Source: Chitinophagaceae bacterium (lineage in GTDB: Bacteria; Bacteroidota; Bacteroidia; Chitinophagales; Chitinophagaceae). Taken from it: a stretch of 64,000 bases of DNA. The stretch covers positions 434,001 through 498,000 of the forward strand of contig JADJVB010000012.1 of NCBI GenBank assembly GCA_016710745.1. Reading direction: 5' to 3'. The position numbers and the translations under genes were made by a program. Shown here piece after piece: positions 52,699 to 61,440 of the stretch. Every line of letters begins with the position of its first letter. The stretch's first letter is position 1. A model generated the notes under the pieces. It worked only from the letters and a program-made list of their open reading frames with translations. It was not told where the DNA came from and did not search any database.

Positions 52699-55242
52699 AT
52701 GGCTAAAAATCTGTTAATAGTGGAGTCCCCGGCAAAGGCTAAAACCATTGAAGCAATTCTTGGAAAAGACTTTGAAGTGAAAAGTTGCTTTGGTCATATC
52801 CGCGACCTGGTGAAGAATGATATGGGCATTGATGTAAACAATAATTTCAACCCGACGTATATTGTTCCACCCGAAAAATCGAAGGTGGTCAGTGAACTGA
52901 AGAGCCTGGCAAAAAAAAGTGATGAAGTATGGTTGGCATCGGATGAGGACCGTGAGGGAGAAAGTATCAGCTGGCATCTGGCCGAAGTGCTGGGTTTGGA
53001 TACCCGGACAACCAAGCGTATCGTTTTTCATGAAATTACCAAACCCGCCATTTTGAAAGCGGTTTCGAATCCGCGCTTTATAGATATGAACCTGGTTGAT
53101 GCCCAGCAGGCCCGAAGGGTTGTTGACCGCATTGTTGGTTTTGAATTGAGCCCGGTGTTGTGGCGCAAAATTGGTATGAGCGGCGGATTAAGTGCGGGCC
53201 GGGTGCAAAGTGTGGCCGTAAAATTAATTGTTGAGAAAGAAAGAGAAATAAACGCATTTACCCCGGTAAGCAGTTTTAAACTGGAAGCTACTTTAGCCGC
53301 TACTGATCTCAATAATAAAACCGTTTCTTTTAAAGCAGAAGGTGCCAAATTTAATAACGAAACAGACGCAGAAAAATTCCTGCAAAGCTGTATTGGTGCC
53401 GACTATAAAGTAAAAGACATACAGGTACGTCCCGGAAAACGCACACCGGCAGCGCCTTTCACCACATCTACCCTGCAGCAGGAAGCCAGCCGAAAACTGG
53501 GCTACGGTGTTACCAAAACGATGTTGCTTGCCCAGAAATTATATGAAAGCGGTAAGATCACGTATATGCGTACCGATAGTGTGAGCCTGGGCGAAACGGC
53601 GATGGATGCCATCAAAGCAGAAATAGGAAACAGTTTTGGCAACAAATACCTGCAGGTTCGTAAATACAAAAATAAAAACGAAAGTGCACAGGAAGCGCAT
53701 GAAGCCATACGCCCAACATACATGGAAAATAAAACAGTTGGCGATCCGGATCTGAATCGTTTATACGAACTGATCTGGAAAAGAACCATTGCCTCGCAAA
53801 TGGCTGATGCAGAACTGGAGAATACTACGGCTAAAATAAACATCAGTACCAATAACCAGGAACTTACAGCCAGCGGACAAGTAATAAAATTCGACGGCTT
53901 CTTAAAAGTATATTTAGAAAGTACCGATGAAGAGGAAGAAAATGATAACGGCGATGAAAGCCGCTTGCCCAATTTAACCGTGGGACAAGTGCTTGCATTT
54001 GAAAAAATGACCGCTACGGAACGCTTTACCAAACATGTGGCCCGCTATACAGAAGCCTCATTGGTAAAAAAGCTGGAAGAACTCGGCATTGGCAGGCCGA
54101 GTACCTACGCACCTACTATCTCCACCATTATCAAAAGAAATTATGTAGAGAAAAAAGATAAGGAAGGCGTGAAAAGGGATTTCCGCATTTTACGGTTGCA
54201 ACATGATGAGGTAAGAAAAATAACCGACCAGGAAAATACCGGTGCCGAAAAATCAAAATTATTTCCAACCGATTTGGGTTTGGTAGTTACGGATTTTTTA
54301 AGTGAGCATTTTGTTAAGGTGATGGATTATTCTTTTACGGCCAGCATCGAAAAAGAGTTTGATGAGATTGCTGATGGCAAAATGAAATGGAACAAGATGG
54401 TGGGTGATTTTTATACGCCCTTCCACGAAGGTGTGGAACACACACTGGAGAATGCCGATCGGGCTGTAGGTGAGCGTATTCTGGGTAAGGATGAATCAGG
54501 CAAGACGATCATGGCGAGGATGGGCCGCTATGGCCCGATGGTGCAGATCGGATTACCAGAAGATGAAGAAAAGCCGCGTTATGCCAAATTGAAACCTTCC
54601 CAAAGTATTGAAACCATTTCGTTTCAAGAAGCGGTTGAATTATTTAAGTTGGGGGCGCCCTTAGGCGAATATGAAGGACAGGAAATTTCGGTAAATATTG
54701 GCCGTTTTGGCCCCTATGTTAAATTTGGTGAGCAGTTTGTATCGATACCCAAAGGTGAAGAAGCTTCAACAGTTGATCTGGAAAGGGCTATTGAAATTAT
54801 CAAGGCTAAGAAGATAGAAGACGCGCCCGTAGCGAATTACGACAACAAACCCGTGACCAAGGGCAAAGGTCGTTTTGGCCCCTTCATTAAATGGAATGAC
54901 ATGTTCATCAACGTGCCTGCACGTTACAATTTTGATAATCTTACCCAAACCGATATTAACCAGCTGATAGAAGCCAAACTGCTCAAAGAGGCCAACCGTT
55001 ATATTCAGCAATGGCCCGAGGAAAAGATTTCGTTGCAGAACGGCCGTTGGGGTGCAGAACTGGTGTATGGCAAAAAACGCCTGCGCCTGCCTAAGGGAAA
55101 ATATACGGCTGAAGCACTGGCTATCGTTAGCCTCGACGAAGTGAAAGCGATGATACTGTCGCAGGATCCAAAAGCTTTTGATAAAAAAGCGTCAGCCAAA
55201 AAGAAAGCGGCCACGAAAAAAGCAGCGGTTAAGAAAAAATGA
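52699..55242 (+). CDS. topA: DNA topoisomerase I (type IA)
   Basis: TopA relaxes negative supercoils by cutting one DNA strand. The 847-residue protein has an N-terminal Toprim domain (VESPAKAKTIEAILG and DEDREGE), the active-site tyrosine in GKITYMRTDS (about Y289) and the IGRPSTYAPT segment. The C-terminus has repeated GRFGPYVKFG / GRFGPFIKWN modules with no zinc cysteines and ends in a lysine/alanine-rich tail (about 825-847). Start ATG is standard. No close neighbours upstream. Confidence 0.96.
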   Translation: MAKNLLIVESPAKAKTIEAILGKDFEVKSCFGHIRDLVKNDMGIDVNNNFNPTYIVPPEKSKVVSELKSLAKKSDEVWLASDEDREGESISWHLAEVLGLDTRTTKRIVFHEITKPAILKAVSNPRFIDMNLVDAQQARRVVDRIVGFELSPVLWRKIGMSGGLSAGRVQSVAVKLIVEKEREINAFTPVSSFKLEATLAATDLNNKTVSFKAEGAKFNNETDAEKFLQSCIGADYKVKDIQVRPGKRTPAAPFTTSTLQQEASRKLGYGVTKTMLLAQKLYESGKITYMRTDSVSLGETAMDAIKAEIGNSFGNKYLQVRKYKNKNESAQEAHEAIRPTYMENKTVGDPDLNRLYELIWKRTIASQMADAELENTTAKINISTNNQELTASGQVIKFDGFLKVYLESTDEEEENDNGDESRLPNLTVGQVLAFEKMTATERFTKHVARYTEASLVKKLEELGIGRPSTYAPTISTIIKRNYVEKKDKEGVKRDFRILRLQHDEVRKITDQENTGAEKSKLFPTDLGLVVTDFLSEHFVKVMDYSFTASIEKEFDEIADGKMKWNKMVGDFYTPFHEGVEHTLENADRAVGERILGKDESGKTIMARMGRYGPMVQIGLPEDEEKPRYAKLKPSQSIETISFQEAVELFKLGAPLGEYEGQEISVNIGRFGPYVKFGEQFVSIPKGEEASTVDLERAIEIIKAKKIEDAPVANYDNKPVTKGKGRFGPFIKWNDMFINVPARYNFDNLTQTDINQLIEAKLLKEANRYIQQWPEEKISLQNGRWGAELVYGKKRLRLPKGKYTAEALAIVSLDEVKAMILSQDPKAFDKKASAKKKAATKKAAVKKK

Positions 55243-55258
55243 TTTCCCGTTATTGTTC

Positions 55259-55360
55259 GTAGCCTGACCAAGAACTTTGCGGCCGTAAAGATTCTTTTCT
55301 GATCAAGGATCGGATGTCAATTTTTATTTATCATACCCGTGAGAAATTTCCGCCCTAAAT
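55259..55360. repeat. Diverged direct repeat, copy 1
   Basis: Begins AGCCTGACCAAGAACTTTGC and runs about 100 bases to the CCCTAAAT region. It matches 55927-56030 in order and spacing (CCAAGAACTTT, ATTCTTTTC, TTTTATTTATCA, GTGAGAAAT), with many substitutions. The copies flank the thioesterase gene. Confidence 0.6.
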
Positions 55361-55471
55361 ATATTGGAATTACTTTTTTGTTTAGGTTTTCTCTGCAAGG
55401 GAGAGCAGCCGGCCTTGACAGTTCTTCCCAAAATCAGTTTTTCAACCGTCATTTATTTCTATATTTATCCC

Positions 55472-55879
55472 ATGCAAGCAGATATTTTTGAACACGCAGT
55501 GTTGGTTAAACCAGAGCACCTCGATAATATGCAGCACGTTAACAATGTTGTATACCTGCAGTGGGTGCAGGATGCAGCAGTTGCCCACTGGAATGCAAGA
55601 GCCGATATGGCTGTAAGAGAAAAATACAACTGGGTGGTTTTACGGCATGAAATTGATTACAAAAGCCCGGCATTGCTGAATGATGAGCTGGTTTTAAAAA
55701 CCTGGGTGTACGATTACCAGGGCGTAAGATCAATAAGAATGGTACAGGTTTTCAGGAAAGAAGATAATAAACTGCTTGTAGCGGCAAGAACGGTTTGGTG
55801 TTTATTGAACTCGGTAACCGGCAAGCCTGTTCGGATCGATGAAGAAATAAAAACAGTTTTTAAACCTGAAGTTTATTAA
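55472..55879 (+). CDS. Acyl-CoA thioesterase, 4HBT type
   Basis: With the ATG at 55472 the protein has 135 residues, the normal size of 4-hydroxybenzoyl-CoA thioesterase-like hotdog proteins. It shows NMQHVNNVVYLQW (the HVNN active-site region), DYKSPALLNDELVLKTWV and a conserved AARTVWCLLN strand. An upstream start at 55364 lies within unrelated sequence and is rejected. It probably hydrolyses acyl-CoA; the chain specificity is unknown. It is flanked by the two copies of a diverged repeat. Confidence 0.83.
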   Translation: MQADIFEHAVLVKPEHLDNMQHVNNVVYLQWVQDAAVAHWNARADMAVREKYNWVVLRHEIDYKSPALLNDELVLKTWVYDYQGVRSIRMVQVFRKEDNKLLVAARTVWCLLNSVTGKPVRIDEEIKTVFKPEVY

Positions 55880-55926
55880 GCTTTGACTCGAAAAATAGAT
55901 ATATTCTGCTCTTGCGGCCTTTGATA

Positions 55927-56030
55927 GTGGCCTGGCCAAGAACTTTACAGCAATACAAATTATTTTCATATCGCTAATTGGCTTTCCATTTTATTTTATC
56001 ACACTTGTGGAAAATTTTAACTTCTTAAAT
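55927..56030. repeat. Diverged direct repeat, copy 2
   Basis: Begins TGGCCTGGCCAAGAACTTTA and matches 55259-55360 over about 100 bases, including ATTATTTTC, TTTTATTTTATCA and CTTGTGGAAAAT. It lies between the thioesterase and the transglutaminase-like gene. Confidence 0.6.
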
Positions 56031-56071
56031 CCCTTCCCTTTTCCGATATTCATTTAAAATAAACCCAATCG

Positions 56072-56941
56072 TTGGAAGAAAACAAAGAAATAACCGCCTT
56101 ATTGCATCTCATTGATGATCCCGATGAAGAAGTGTACGGTACCGTTAGCGACAGGATCATTTCCTTTGGCAAAGACATTATACCCAACCTCGAAAGTCTT
56201 TGGGAGAATACCAGCAATGAAGAAATACAGGAGCGGATAGAATTACTCATTCACCGTTTACACTTCAGGGATCTAACCGACGACTTTACCGAATGGGCAG
56301 CCCAGGAAGGCGATCTGCTGGAAGGAGCAATATTGGTTGCCCGGTATCATTATCCCGACCTGGATACCACTATGATCTACCAGGAAATTGAAAAACTGCG
56401 GCGCAATACCTGGCTCGAACTGAATAATTACCTCACGCCCATTGAACAGATCAATATTGTAACCAGTATCTTATACAACTATTACAAACAAAAAGGTGTT
56501 GAATTTGCCTATGATAACCCCGATGATTACCTGATCAATAAAACACTCGAAAGTAAAAAAGGAAATGCCTTAAGCAACGGCATCATTTATATTGCCCTGT
56601 GCGAATTGCTGGATCTGCCGGTAAAAGCGGTGAATATTCCCCGGCAATTTATTCTGGCCTATGTTGATCCACAGCACGATCTGTTGAACCCGGTTGGACA
56701 TCCTTCAGAAAAAATAAATTTTTTCATTGATCCGCTGAACGGGCAAATGTATAGTCACCAGGATGTGGAAGCTTATTTCAAGCGAATTTCTGTACCACCG
56801 GTACCCTCCTATTTTCGAAAACTAAATAATAAACGCATCATTCAATATTTGCTGGAAGAGTTAAGCAAATGTTTCGATAACGACCGCAACCGGTATAAAA
56901 TGGATGAACTGCTTTTACTGGCAAATCTGTTAGAAACATGA
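56072..56941 (+). CDS. SirB1-like transglutaminase-family protein
   Basis: A 289-residue cytosolic protein of the SirB1/transglutaminase-like family, with a helical N-terminus (LLHLIDDPDEEVYGTVSD) and a core containing SNGIIYIALCELLDLPVKAVN, NFFIDPLNGQ and HQDVEAYFKR. The start appears to be TTG at 56072: an in-frame stop lies four codons upstream and no ATG occurs before about residue 100, while the N-terminal helix looks conserved. It overlaps the DUF952 gene by four bases (ATGA). Function unknown; in other phyla SirB1 is linked to protein or pilin-type modification. Confidence 0.82.
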   Translation: MEENKEITALLHLIDDPDEEVYGTVSDRIISFGKDIIPNLESLWENTSNEEIQERIELLIHRLHFRDLTDDFTEWAAQEGDLLEGAILVARYHYPDLDTTMIYQEIEKLRRNTWLELNNYLTPIEQINIVTSILYNYYKQKGVEFAYDNPDDYLINKTLESKKGNALSNGIIYIALCELLDLPVKAVNIPRQFILAYVDPQHDLLNPVGHPSEKINFFIDPLNGQMYSHQDVEAYFKRISVPPVPSYFRKLNNKRIIQYLLEELSKCFDNDRNRYKMDELLLLANLLET

Positions 56942-57231
56942 TCTATCATGTAGTCAGCCACTCTAGTTGGCAGAAAGCAGTGGCACAGGGCTTCTACGAG
57001 GCAGATTCCCTGGCTTTAGAAGGATTTATACATACGAGTAAGGCCGAACAGGTTGCCGGCGTTTTAATGCGCTATTATGAAGGCCAAAAGGATCTGTTAT
57101 TATTGCACATTGATGAAACCAAATTAACGGCTCCTTTAAAATATGAACTGGCAGCATCTGTAAATGAAGAATTTCCACACATCTACGGCCCGTTAAATGT
57201 TGATGCAGTAGTAAAAATTGAGAATTTATGA
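56938..57231 (+). CDS. DUF952 domain-containing protein
   Basis: A 97-residue protein with the DUF952 pattern: YHVVSHSSWQKAVAQGFY, FIHTSKAEQVAGVLMRYY, LLLLHIDETKL and FPHIYGPLNVDAV. DUF952 resembles the glutathione-transferase-like/ADP-ribosyl group of small folds; its substrate is not known. It overlaps both neighbours by four bases (ATGA), so the three genes form one translationally coupled operon. Confidence 0.85.
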   Translation: MIYHVVSHSSWQKAVAQGFYEADSLALEGFIHTSKAEQVAGVLMRYYEGQKDLLLLHIDETKLTAPLKYELAASVNEEFPHIYGPLNVDAVVKIENL

Positions 57232-57557
57232 TCAGTTGGGAAGATTTTAAAAAAATTGATATCCGCTCCGGAACCATTTTAGAAGTCAGTGATTTTCCTG
57301 GTGCCCGAAAACCATCTTTTCGATTGCAGATCGATTTTGGCGAATGGGGTATAAAAAGATCTTCCGCTCAGGTAACGGCGCTGTACAGTAAGGAATCATT
57401 GATTGGCAAACAGGTGATAGCTGTTGTAAATTTTCCGGTGAAACAGATCGCCAATTTCTTCAGTGAATGTTTGGTACTGGGCGTTTACAATGAAGACAAT
57501 CATGTTGTATTGTTACATCCTTCACTTCCTGTAAAGAATGGAAGCAAAATAGGATGA
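57228..57557 (+). CDS. csaA: CsaA-like tRNA-binding protein
   Basis: A 109-residue OB-fold protein of the tRNA-binding arm family, as in CsaA, with WEDFKKIDIRSGTILEV, the core PSFRLQIDFG and KQIANFFSECLVLG. CsaA has been described as a chaperone with tRNA-binding structure. Third gene of the operon with the SirB1-like and DUF952 genes. An inverted repeat follows its stop. Confidence 0.87.
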   Translation: MISWEDFKKIDIRSGTILEVSDFPGARKPSFRLQIDFGEWGIKRSSAQVTALYSKESLIGKQVIAVVNFPVKQIANFFSECLVLGVYNEDNHVVLLHPSLPVKNGSKIG

Positions 57558-57653
57558 TGCAGGATACTGGATTCTAGATGCTGGATAGGTCTCCAATTAT
57601 TTGAAAAATTTTTAAAACTTGCAGGGTGCATCCAGTATCAAGTATCCAGTATC
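57556..57653. repeat. Imperfect inverted repeat, family A copy 2
   Basis: GGATACTGGAT (57562-57572) pairs with ATCCAGTATC (57630-57639); further ATCCAGTATC copies follow to 57653. It fills the gap between two convergent genes and could act as a terminator there. Copy 1 is at 9389-9479. Confidence 0.75.
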
Positions 57654-57658
57654 GGCAT

Positions 57659-57937
57659 TTATTCCCCAAACTTTTCGAAATACTGTCCCAGTTTTTTAAA
57701 ATTATCTTTATTCAGGCTGAAAAAATGATTTCGTCCCTGTTTCCGGCAATCGATCAATTCACTATCTGCCAATAGTTTTATATGATGTGAACAGGTTGGC
57801 TGCGATAAGCCGGTGAGGCTAACCACATCGCAGCACCTGATCTCCCCTTTTTTTGAAATTTCGGATAATATCGACATCCGGTAGGGATCTGCCACAGCCG
57901 ACATGGCTTTCTCATAAAACTTTAATTCAGCCTTCAT
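57659..57937 (-). CDS. ArsR/SmtB-family transcriptional regulator
   Basis: A 92-residue winged-helix regulator: DPYRMSILSEI, then the recognition helix LSQPTCSHHIKLLADSEL and the wing CRKQGRNHFFSL. Cysteines at ...RCCDV (about 34-35), in the recognition helix and before the wing could bind metal or sense redox, but no canonical ELCVCD motif is present, so the signal is unknown. It is divergent from ogt, with 85 bases between the starts; it may control itself or ogt. Confidence 0.88.
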   Translation of the reverse strand: MKAELKFYEKAMSAVADPYRMSILSEISKKGEIRCCDVVSLTGLSQPTCSHHIKLLADSELIDCRKQGRNHFFSLNKDNFKKLGQYFEKFGE

Positions 57938-58022
57938 ACCTGCGTAAAATGTTAGTCTGGTTCAAAGAAATCATTTTTTGATCACAAGGACAAAAGAAAT
58001 TTGACTAATTTGGATTTCCGGT

Positions 58023-58535
58023 ATGAACATCGAAATGATATATTATCAATCGCCACTCGGTATACTTGAGATTAGGAGCACCGGCAGCGCTATATCTGAT
58101 GTTTTGTTTATTAATTCCTGGAAGGGTGCCAAAATAAACGAAGATGAAATCAGTTTAGTAAAACCAAAGTCTCCGGTAATGAAAACCTGCATTAAACAAC
58201 TTGATGAGTATTTCGCCGGAACCAGGACAGTGTTTAACATACATCTATCGCAGGTTGGCACAGTATTTCAGCAAACCGTATGGGCTGAGTTATGCCATAT
58301 TCCCTATGGACGAACCATCAGTTACCTGGAATTGAGTAAACGAATTGGACACGTAAAAGCCATTCGGGCGGTAGGTACTGCCAATGGCAACAACAGCATC
58401 AGCATCATCGTTCCCTGTCATCGGGTAATCGGTCACAATGGCGATCTGGTTGGTTATGGTGGAGATCTCTGGCGAAAAAAATGGCTGCTGGAACACGAAA
58501 ACAAGATCGCTAACGGCGTACAAACATTATTTTAA
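58023..58535 (+). CDS. ogt: Methylated-DNA--protein-cysteine methyltransferase
   Basis: Ogt removes O6-methyl groups from guanine by transferring them to its own cysteine, a suicide repair. The 170-residue protein has the DNA-binding helix FQQTVWAELCHIPYGRTISY, AVGTANGNNSISIIVPCHRVIG with the acceptor cysteine at about 132, and the ending GYGGDLWRKKWLLEHE. It overlaps the convergent cdd gene by nine bases. Confidence 0.95.
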   Translation: MNIEMIYYQSPLGILEIRSTGSAISDVLFINSWKGAKINEDEISLVKPKSPVMKTCIKQLDEYFAGTRTVFNIHLSQVGTVFQQTVWAELCHIPYGRTISYLELSKRIGHVKAIRAVGTANGNNSISIIVPCHRVIGHNGDLVGYGGDLWRKKWLLEHENKIANGVQTLF

Positions 58536-59012
58536 ATCGATACTGCCGAAGGAAAGAGGCAATAATGAATTGGCTTTTTCAACAACGATAACTTTTCCAT
58601 CCATCCCGCTTAAGATCAGCCGGATCGGTTGCTTAACCCTTTCCTCATATTCAACCAGGCTCTGCCGGCACATGCCGCAGGGCGATATGGGATGATCGCT
58701 TTTTCCTTTTGTGTTGTGGTAACTGATGGCAATCGTATCGATGGCAATGCCCGGGTGCAGACTGGCGGCAGCAGCCAACAATGCCCGCTCGGCACAAATC
58801 CCTACGGGATAAGCTGCATTTTCCTGGTTGGTTCCGGATACCAATTCTCCATTCGAAAGTTTTGCAACGGCGCCTACATGAAAATTTGAATAAGGTGCAT
58901 AGGCCGATGCAGTTACCTTCCTGGCAGCCTGTACCAGCGACGCGTCGATTTCATTCAGTTCATCGACCGAATTATACACGTCATAAGAAAAATGGTACTC
59001 ATCTTTATTCAT
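58527..59012 (-). CDS. cdd: Cytidine deaminase
   Basis: Cdd converts cytidine and deoxycytidine to uridine forms in pyrimidine salvage. The 161-residue protein has the zinc site CAERALLA (C73, E75) and PCGMCRQ (C112, C115), and the substrate segment SNFHVGAVA. Small tetrameric class. It is 15 bases downstream of lepB on the same strand, so probably co-transcribed. Confidence 0.95.
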   Translation of the reverse strand: MNKDEYHFSYDVYNSVDELNEIDASLVQAARKVTASAYAPYSNFHVGAVAKLSNGELVSGTNQENAAYPVGICAERALLAAAASLHPGIAIDTIAISYHNTKGKSDHPISPCGMCRQSLVEYEERVKQPIRLILSGMDGKVIVVEKANSLLPLSFGSIDLK

Positions 59013-59027
59013 ATCAGCAGGATAAAA

Positions 59028-60542
59028 TTAGTTGATCCAGCTGAACAGTCTTTTCCAGCGTGGCCCGTTTTCGTAACTAAACCAGATCAGGGAGGCTTTT
59101 CCAACCACGTGATCCTCGGGTACAAAGCCCCAGTAACGGCTATCCAGCGAATTATGACGGTTATCGCCCATCAACCAGTAATAGTTCATTTTAAAAGTAT
59201 AACTGCTGGCCTCTACCCCGTTAATAAAGTATTTCCCGTTCCGGTTTTCGAAGGTATTTTCTTCATATACCTCAATGCATCGCTGATAGCGAATTAAATT
59301 ATCAGGTGTTAACTGAATGCTGGCGCCTTTCTTCGGGATCCACAGGGATCCATAATTATCCACCGTCCAGCTGGTATTTTCGGTATAGTAAGGAAAAAGC
59401 ATTTTGGGTGGAAACTCCGGATTATTGGTTTCCACAATATAATCGCGGAGTATATATCCCGCCGGTAATTGTTTACTTGCCTTTTCGGCATTTGTTATAT
59501 TTACCCGATACAGGGTTTTGTCCAATTGAACAAAATCACCCTGAGAAGTACGAACTTTAATTCCAAAATCACTCAGCATATCTTCATCCAGGTAAATACC
59601 TTCGGGTACCTGTAACAAATAAAAGCGCTCCGATTGAGGGAAATAATCTTCCGGTTTACCGTTAACATATAGTTTCCCGTTAACTACTTTTATCGAATCG
59701 CCCGCTATGCCCACGCAACGCTTAATAAAATTTTCCCGCTTATCTACCGGTCGGGTAATGATCACATCGCCAAAATCCTGCCAAACCCTTTCCCGTCCCA
59801 TATCCCGAACAGCCTGGTAATAGGTTGTTTGGGAGCCATAAGCTGCGTTGTTTATTACAGTATCATTAACCGGAAAATTAAATACCACGGCATCGTTTCT
59901 TTTAACCGGGCTGGCAAACCAGCGGGTATAGGGGATATGGATCCATTCCACGTATGATTTTACATTCAGTCCGGGAATGGTATGGTGCATAAACGGCATC
60001 GCCAGCGGCGTGTTCGGAATCCGGGGGCCATAAGTTGATTTGCTTACAAACAGAAAATCATTGACCAGCAAGGTTTTCTCCATGGAAGGCGTTGGTATGG
60101 TATAGGCTTCAAAAACAAAGGTGCGAATTAAAGTGGCCGCTACAACAGCGAAAGCCGCCGCATCAACCCATTCCCTAACTCCCGATTTTTTGTAATTTTT
60201 TACTACTTCAACGCCGGCATATCGTTCATTTTTTGAGAAACCCAGGTAGGGAAAATAAAACAGGGGCAGGAAAACAGTCAACGCATGATGCCCAACGCCA
60301 AAGCGTCCAAAGTGTTCCACAAACTTGATGCAGATCCAGATGGTAATAAACTGTCCGGCAACGGGTATAAATTGTAAAAAGAACCAGTATTTTTTCAGTT
60401 CCATTTTTTCTACCATACACCAGGTATTGTAAAACGGAATGAACGCCTTCCAGCCTTCCATACCAGCTTTCTTAAACATCCCATACATACCAATATGCCA
60501 ACCTAAAGCGCCGATAATAAAAATAATCCAACCTGTACTCAT
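59028..60542 (-). CDS. lepB: Signal peptidase I with N-terminal membrane domain
   Basis: LepB cleaves signal peptides at the inner membrane. The 504-residue protein has the S26 motifs: TPSMEKTLL with the nucleophile S153, the general base lysine K274 in FIKRCVGIAGDSI, and WLMGDNRHNSLDSRYWG. Ahead of it, residues 1-110 hold three or more membrane helices of a DUF5684-like domain, and a further helix lies at about 128-145. The length of about 500 is usual for Bacteroidota members. It has a good bipartite promoter (60563-60591). Confidence 0.95.
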   Translation of the reverse strand: MSTGWIIFIIGALGWHIGMYGMFKKAGMEGWKAFIPFYNTWCMVEKMELKKYWFFLQFIPVAGQFITIWICIKFVEHFGRFGVGHHALTVFLPLFYFPYLGFSKNERYAGVEVVKNYKKSGVREWVDAAAFAVVAATLIRTFVFEAYTIPTPSMEKTLLVNDFLFVSKSTYGPRIPNTPLAMPFMHHTIPGLNVKSYVEWIHIPYTRWFASPVKRNDAVVFNFPVNDTVINNAAYGSQTTYYQAVRDMGRERVWQDFGDVIITRPVDKRENFIKRCVGIAGDSIKVVNGKLYVNGKPEDYFPQSERFYLLQVPEGIYLDEDMLSDFGIKVRTSQGDFVQLDKTLYRVNITNAEKASKQLPAGYILRDYIVETNNPEFPPKMLFPYYTENTSWTVDNYGSLWIPKKGASIQLTPDNLIRYQRCIEVYEENTFENRNGKYFINGVEASSYTFKMNYYWLMGDNRHNSLDSRYWGFVPEDHVVGKASLIWFSYENGPRWKRLFSWIN

Positions 60543-60562
60543 GCGTTAATTTTTAATAGTGC

Positions 60563-60591
60563 CAAAAATACCATAATTAACGGTTTGACAA
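60563..60591 (-). promoter_or_regulatory. Bacteroidota-type promoter of lepB
   Basis: Minus-strand TTG (60589-60591), 18 bases, TATTTTTG (60563-60570), an exact TAnnTTTG match, 20 bases before the ATG. Confidence 0.55.
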
Positions 60592-60663
60592 TGGTTTGGC
60601 CATATAATGTTTTAAAATGTTTAACAGTATCAATTAGTTCCAATCTCACGTTTTCGCAAATAA

Positions 60664-61308
60664 TCAGTCGCTCAAAATTGAATTGATACAGGCACTTACT
60701 TCGGCAGCCCTGTTCATGATCATAAAATGGCCGGCTTTTTTTATCGTGAAAGTGGCCTGTATATTTTTAATCGGAAACATATGGTCATTATCCCCATGAA
60801 TATGAAATAGTTTTGGATGTTTCCAGTGGTTTTTCCAGTTAATGGCCTGGTTTACGGCCCAGTTTGTATAGGGCAGGTCTACATCCCGCCGGTAACCGGC
60901 CACGAGATCCTTTTCTTCTTTTGTGGTTACCCCCAACATTTTATTCTGTATGGGCTGGGTTAACTTCGACGATTTAAGCGGTACCATTTTATTAAGTTTC
61001 AGCGTGGCCACCGTGCGCATCCAAAAGGGCAATTCCCCGGTTGTTTTAATACTCGAGATCAAAATTATTTTTTCTACTTCAATTTGTTTGGCAATTTCAA
61101 TACAAACCATTCCGCCAAACGAAAGGCCCATCATTACCGGGTTTGTATCGGCGATGCCGGCACGCATCCTGGTGGCATATTGCTCAATGGTTTCGTCTTT
61201 TTTGGGTAACAGCCAGGGAATTACCTGCAGCTGGTATCCCGTAATCTTCAGTTTGGAAAATGCTTTTTCATCGGCACCCAAACCACTAATACAATAAATT
61301 TTTTTCAT
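60664..61308 (-). CDS. Small alpha/beta hydrolase
   Basis: A 214-residue protein with an alpha/beta-hydrolase fold: YCISGLGADEKAFS at the N-terminus, the elbow GLSFGG with S63, HGDNDHMFP with the acid and KAGHFMIMNRA with the histidine. It is short for the family and has no signal peptide. Substrate unknown. It is separated from lepB by 121 bases and from the response regulator by 132. Confidence 0.8.
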   Translation of the reverse strand: MKKIYCISGLGADEKAFSKLKITGYQLQVIPWLLPKKDETIEQYATRMRAGIADTNPVMMGLSFGGMVCIEIAKQIEVEKIILISSIKTTGELPFWMRTVATLKLNKMVPLKSSKLTQPIQNKMLGVTTKEEKDLVAGYRRDVDLPYTNWAVNQAINWKNHWKHPKLFHIHGDNDHMFPIKNIQATFTIKKAGHFMIMNRAAEVSACINSILSD

Positions 61309-61440
61309 ACACCTGTCCCCTGATGGGGCACTTTGATTATTACTGAATTATTTAAACCGGTTTCAATAAAACTTTCAATCCCATGGTTTCGCTGCACACA
61401 GATGTTACACCAACCGAAATTCATCATTCAAACCAGCCGT

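Noticed and set aside
55364..55471. 36-residue extension of the thioesterase
   Set aside because: Not part of the hotdog fold, and it runs back to the end of the repeat copy at 55259-55360.
61310..61340. Small CCCCTGATGGGG palindrome upstream of the alpha/beta hydrolase
   Set aside because: Only a 4-bp stem with a 4-base loop; too short to support an operator or terminator.
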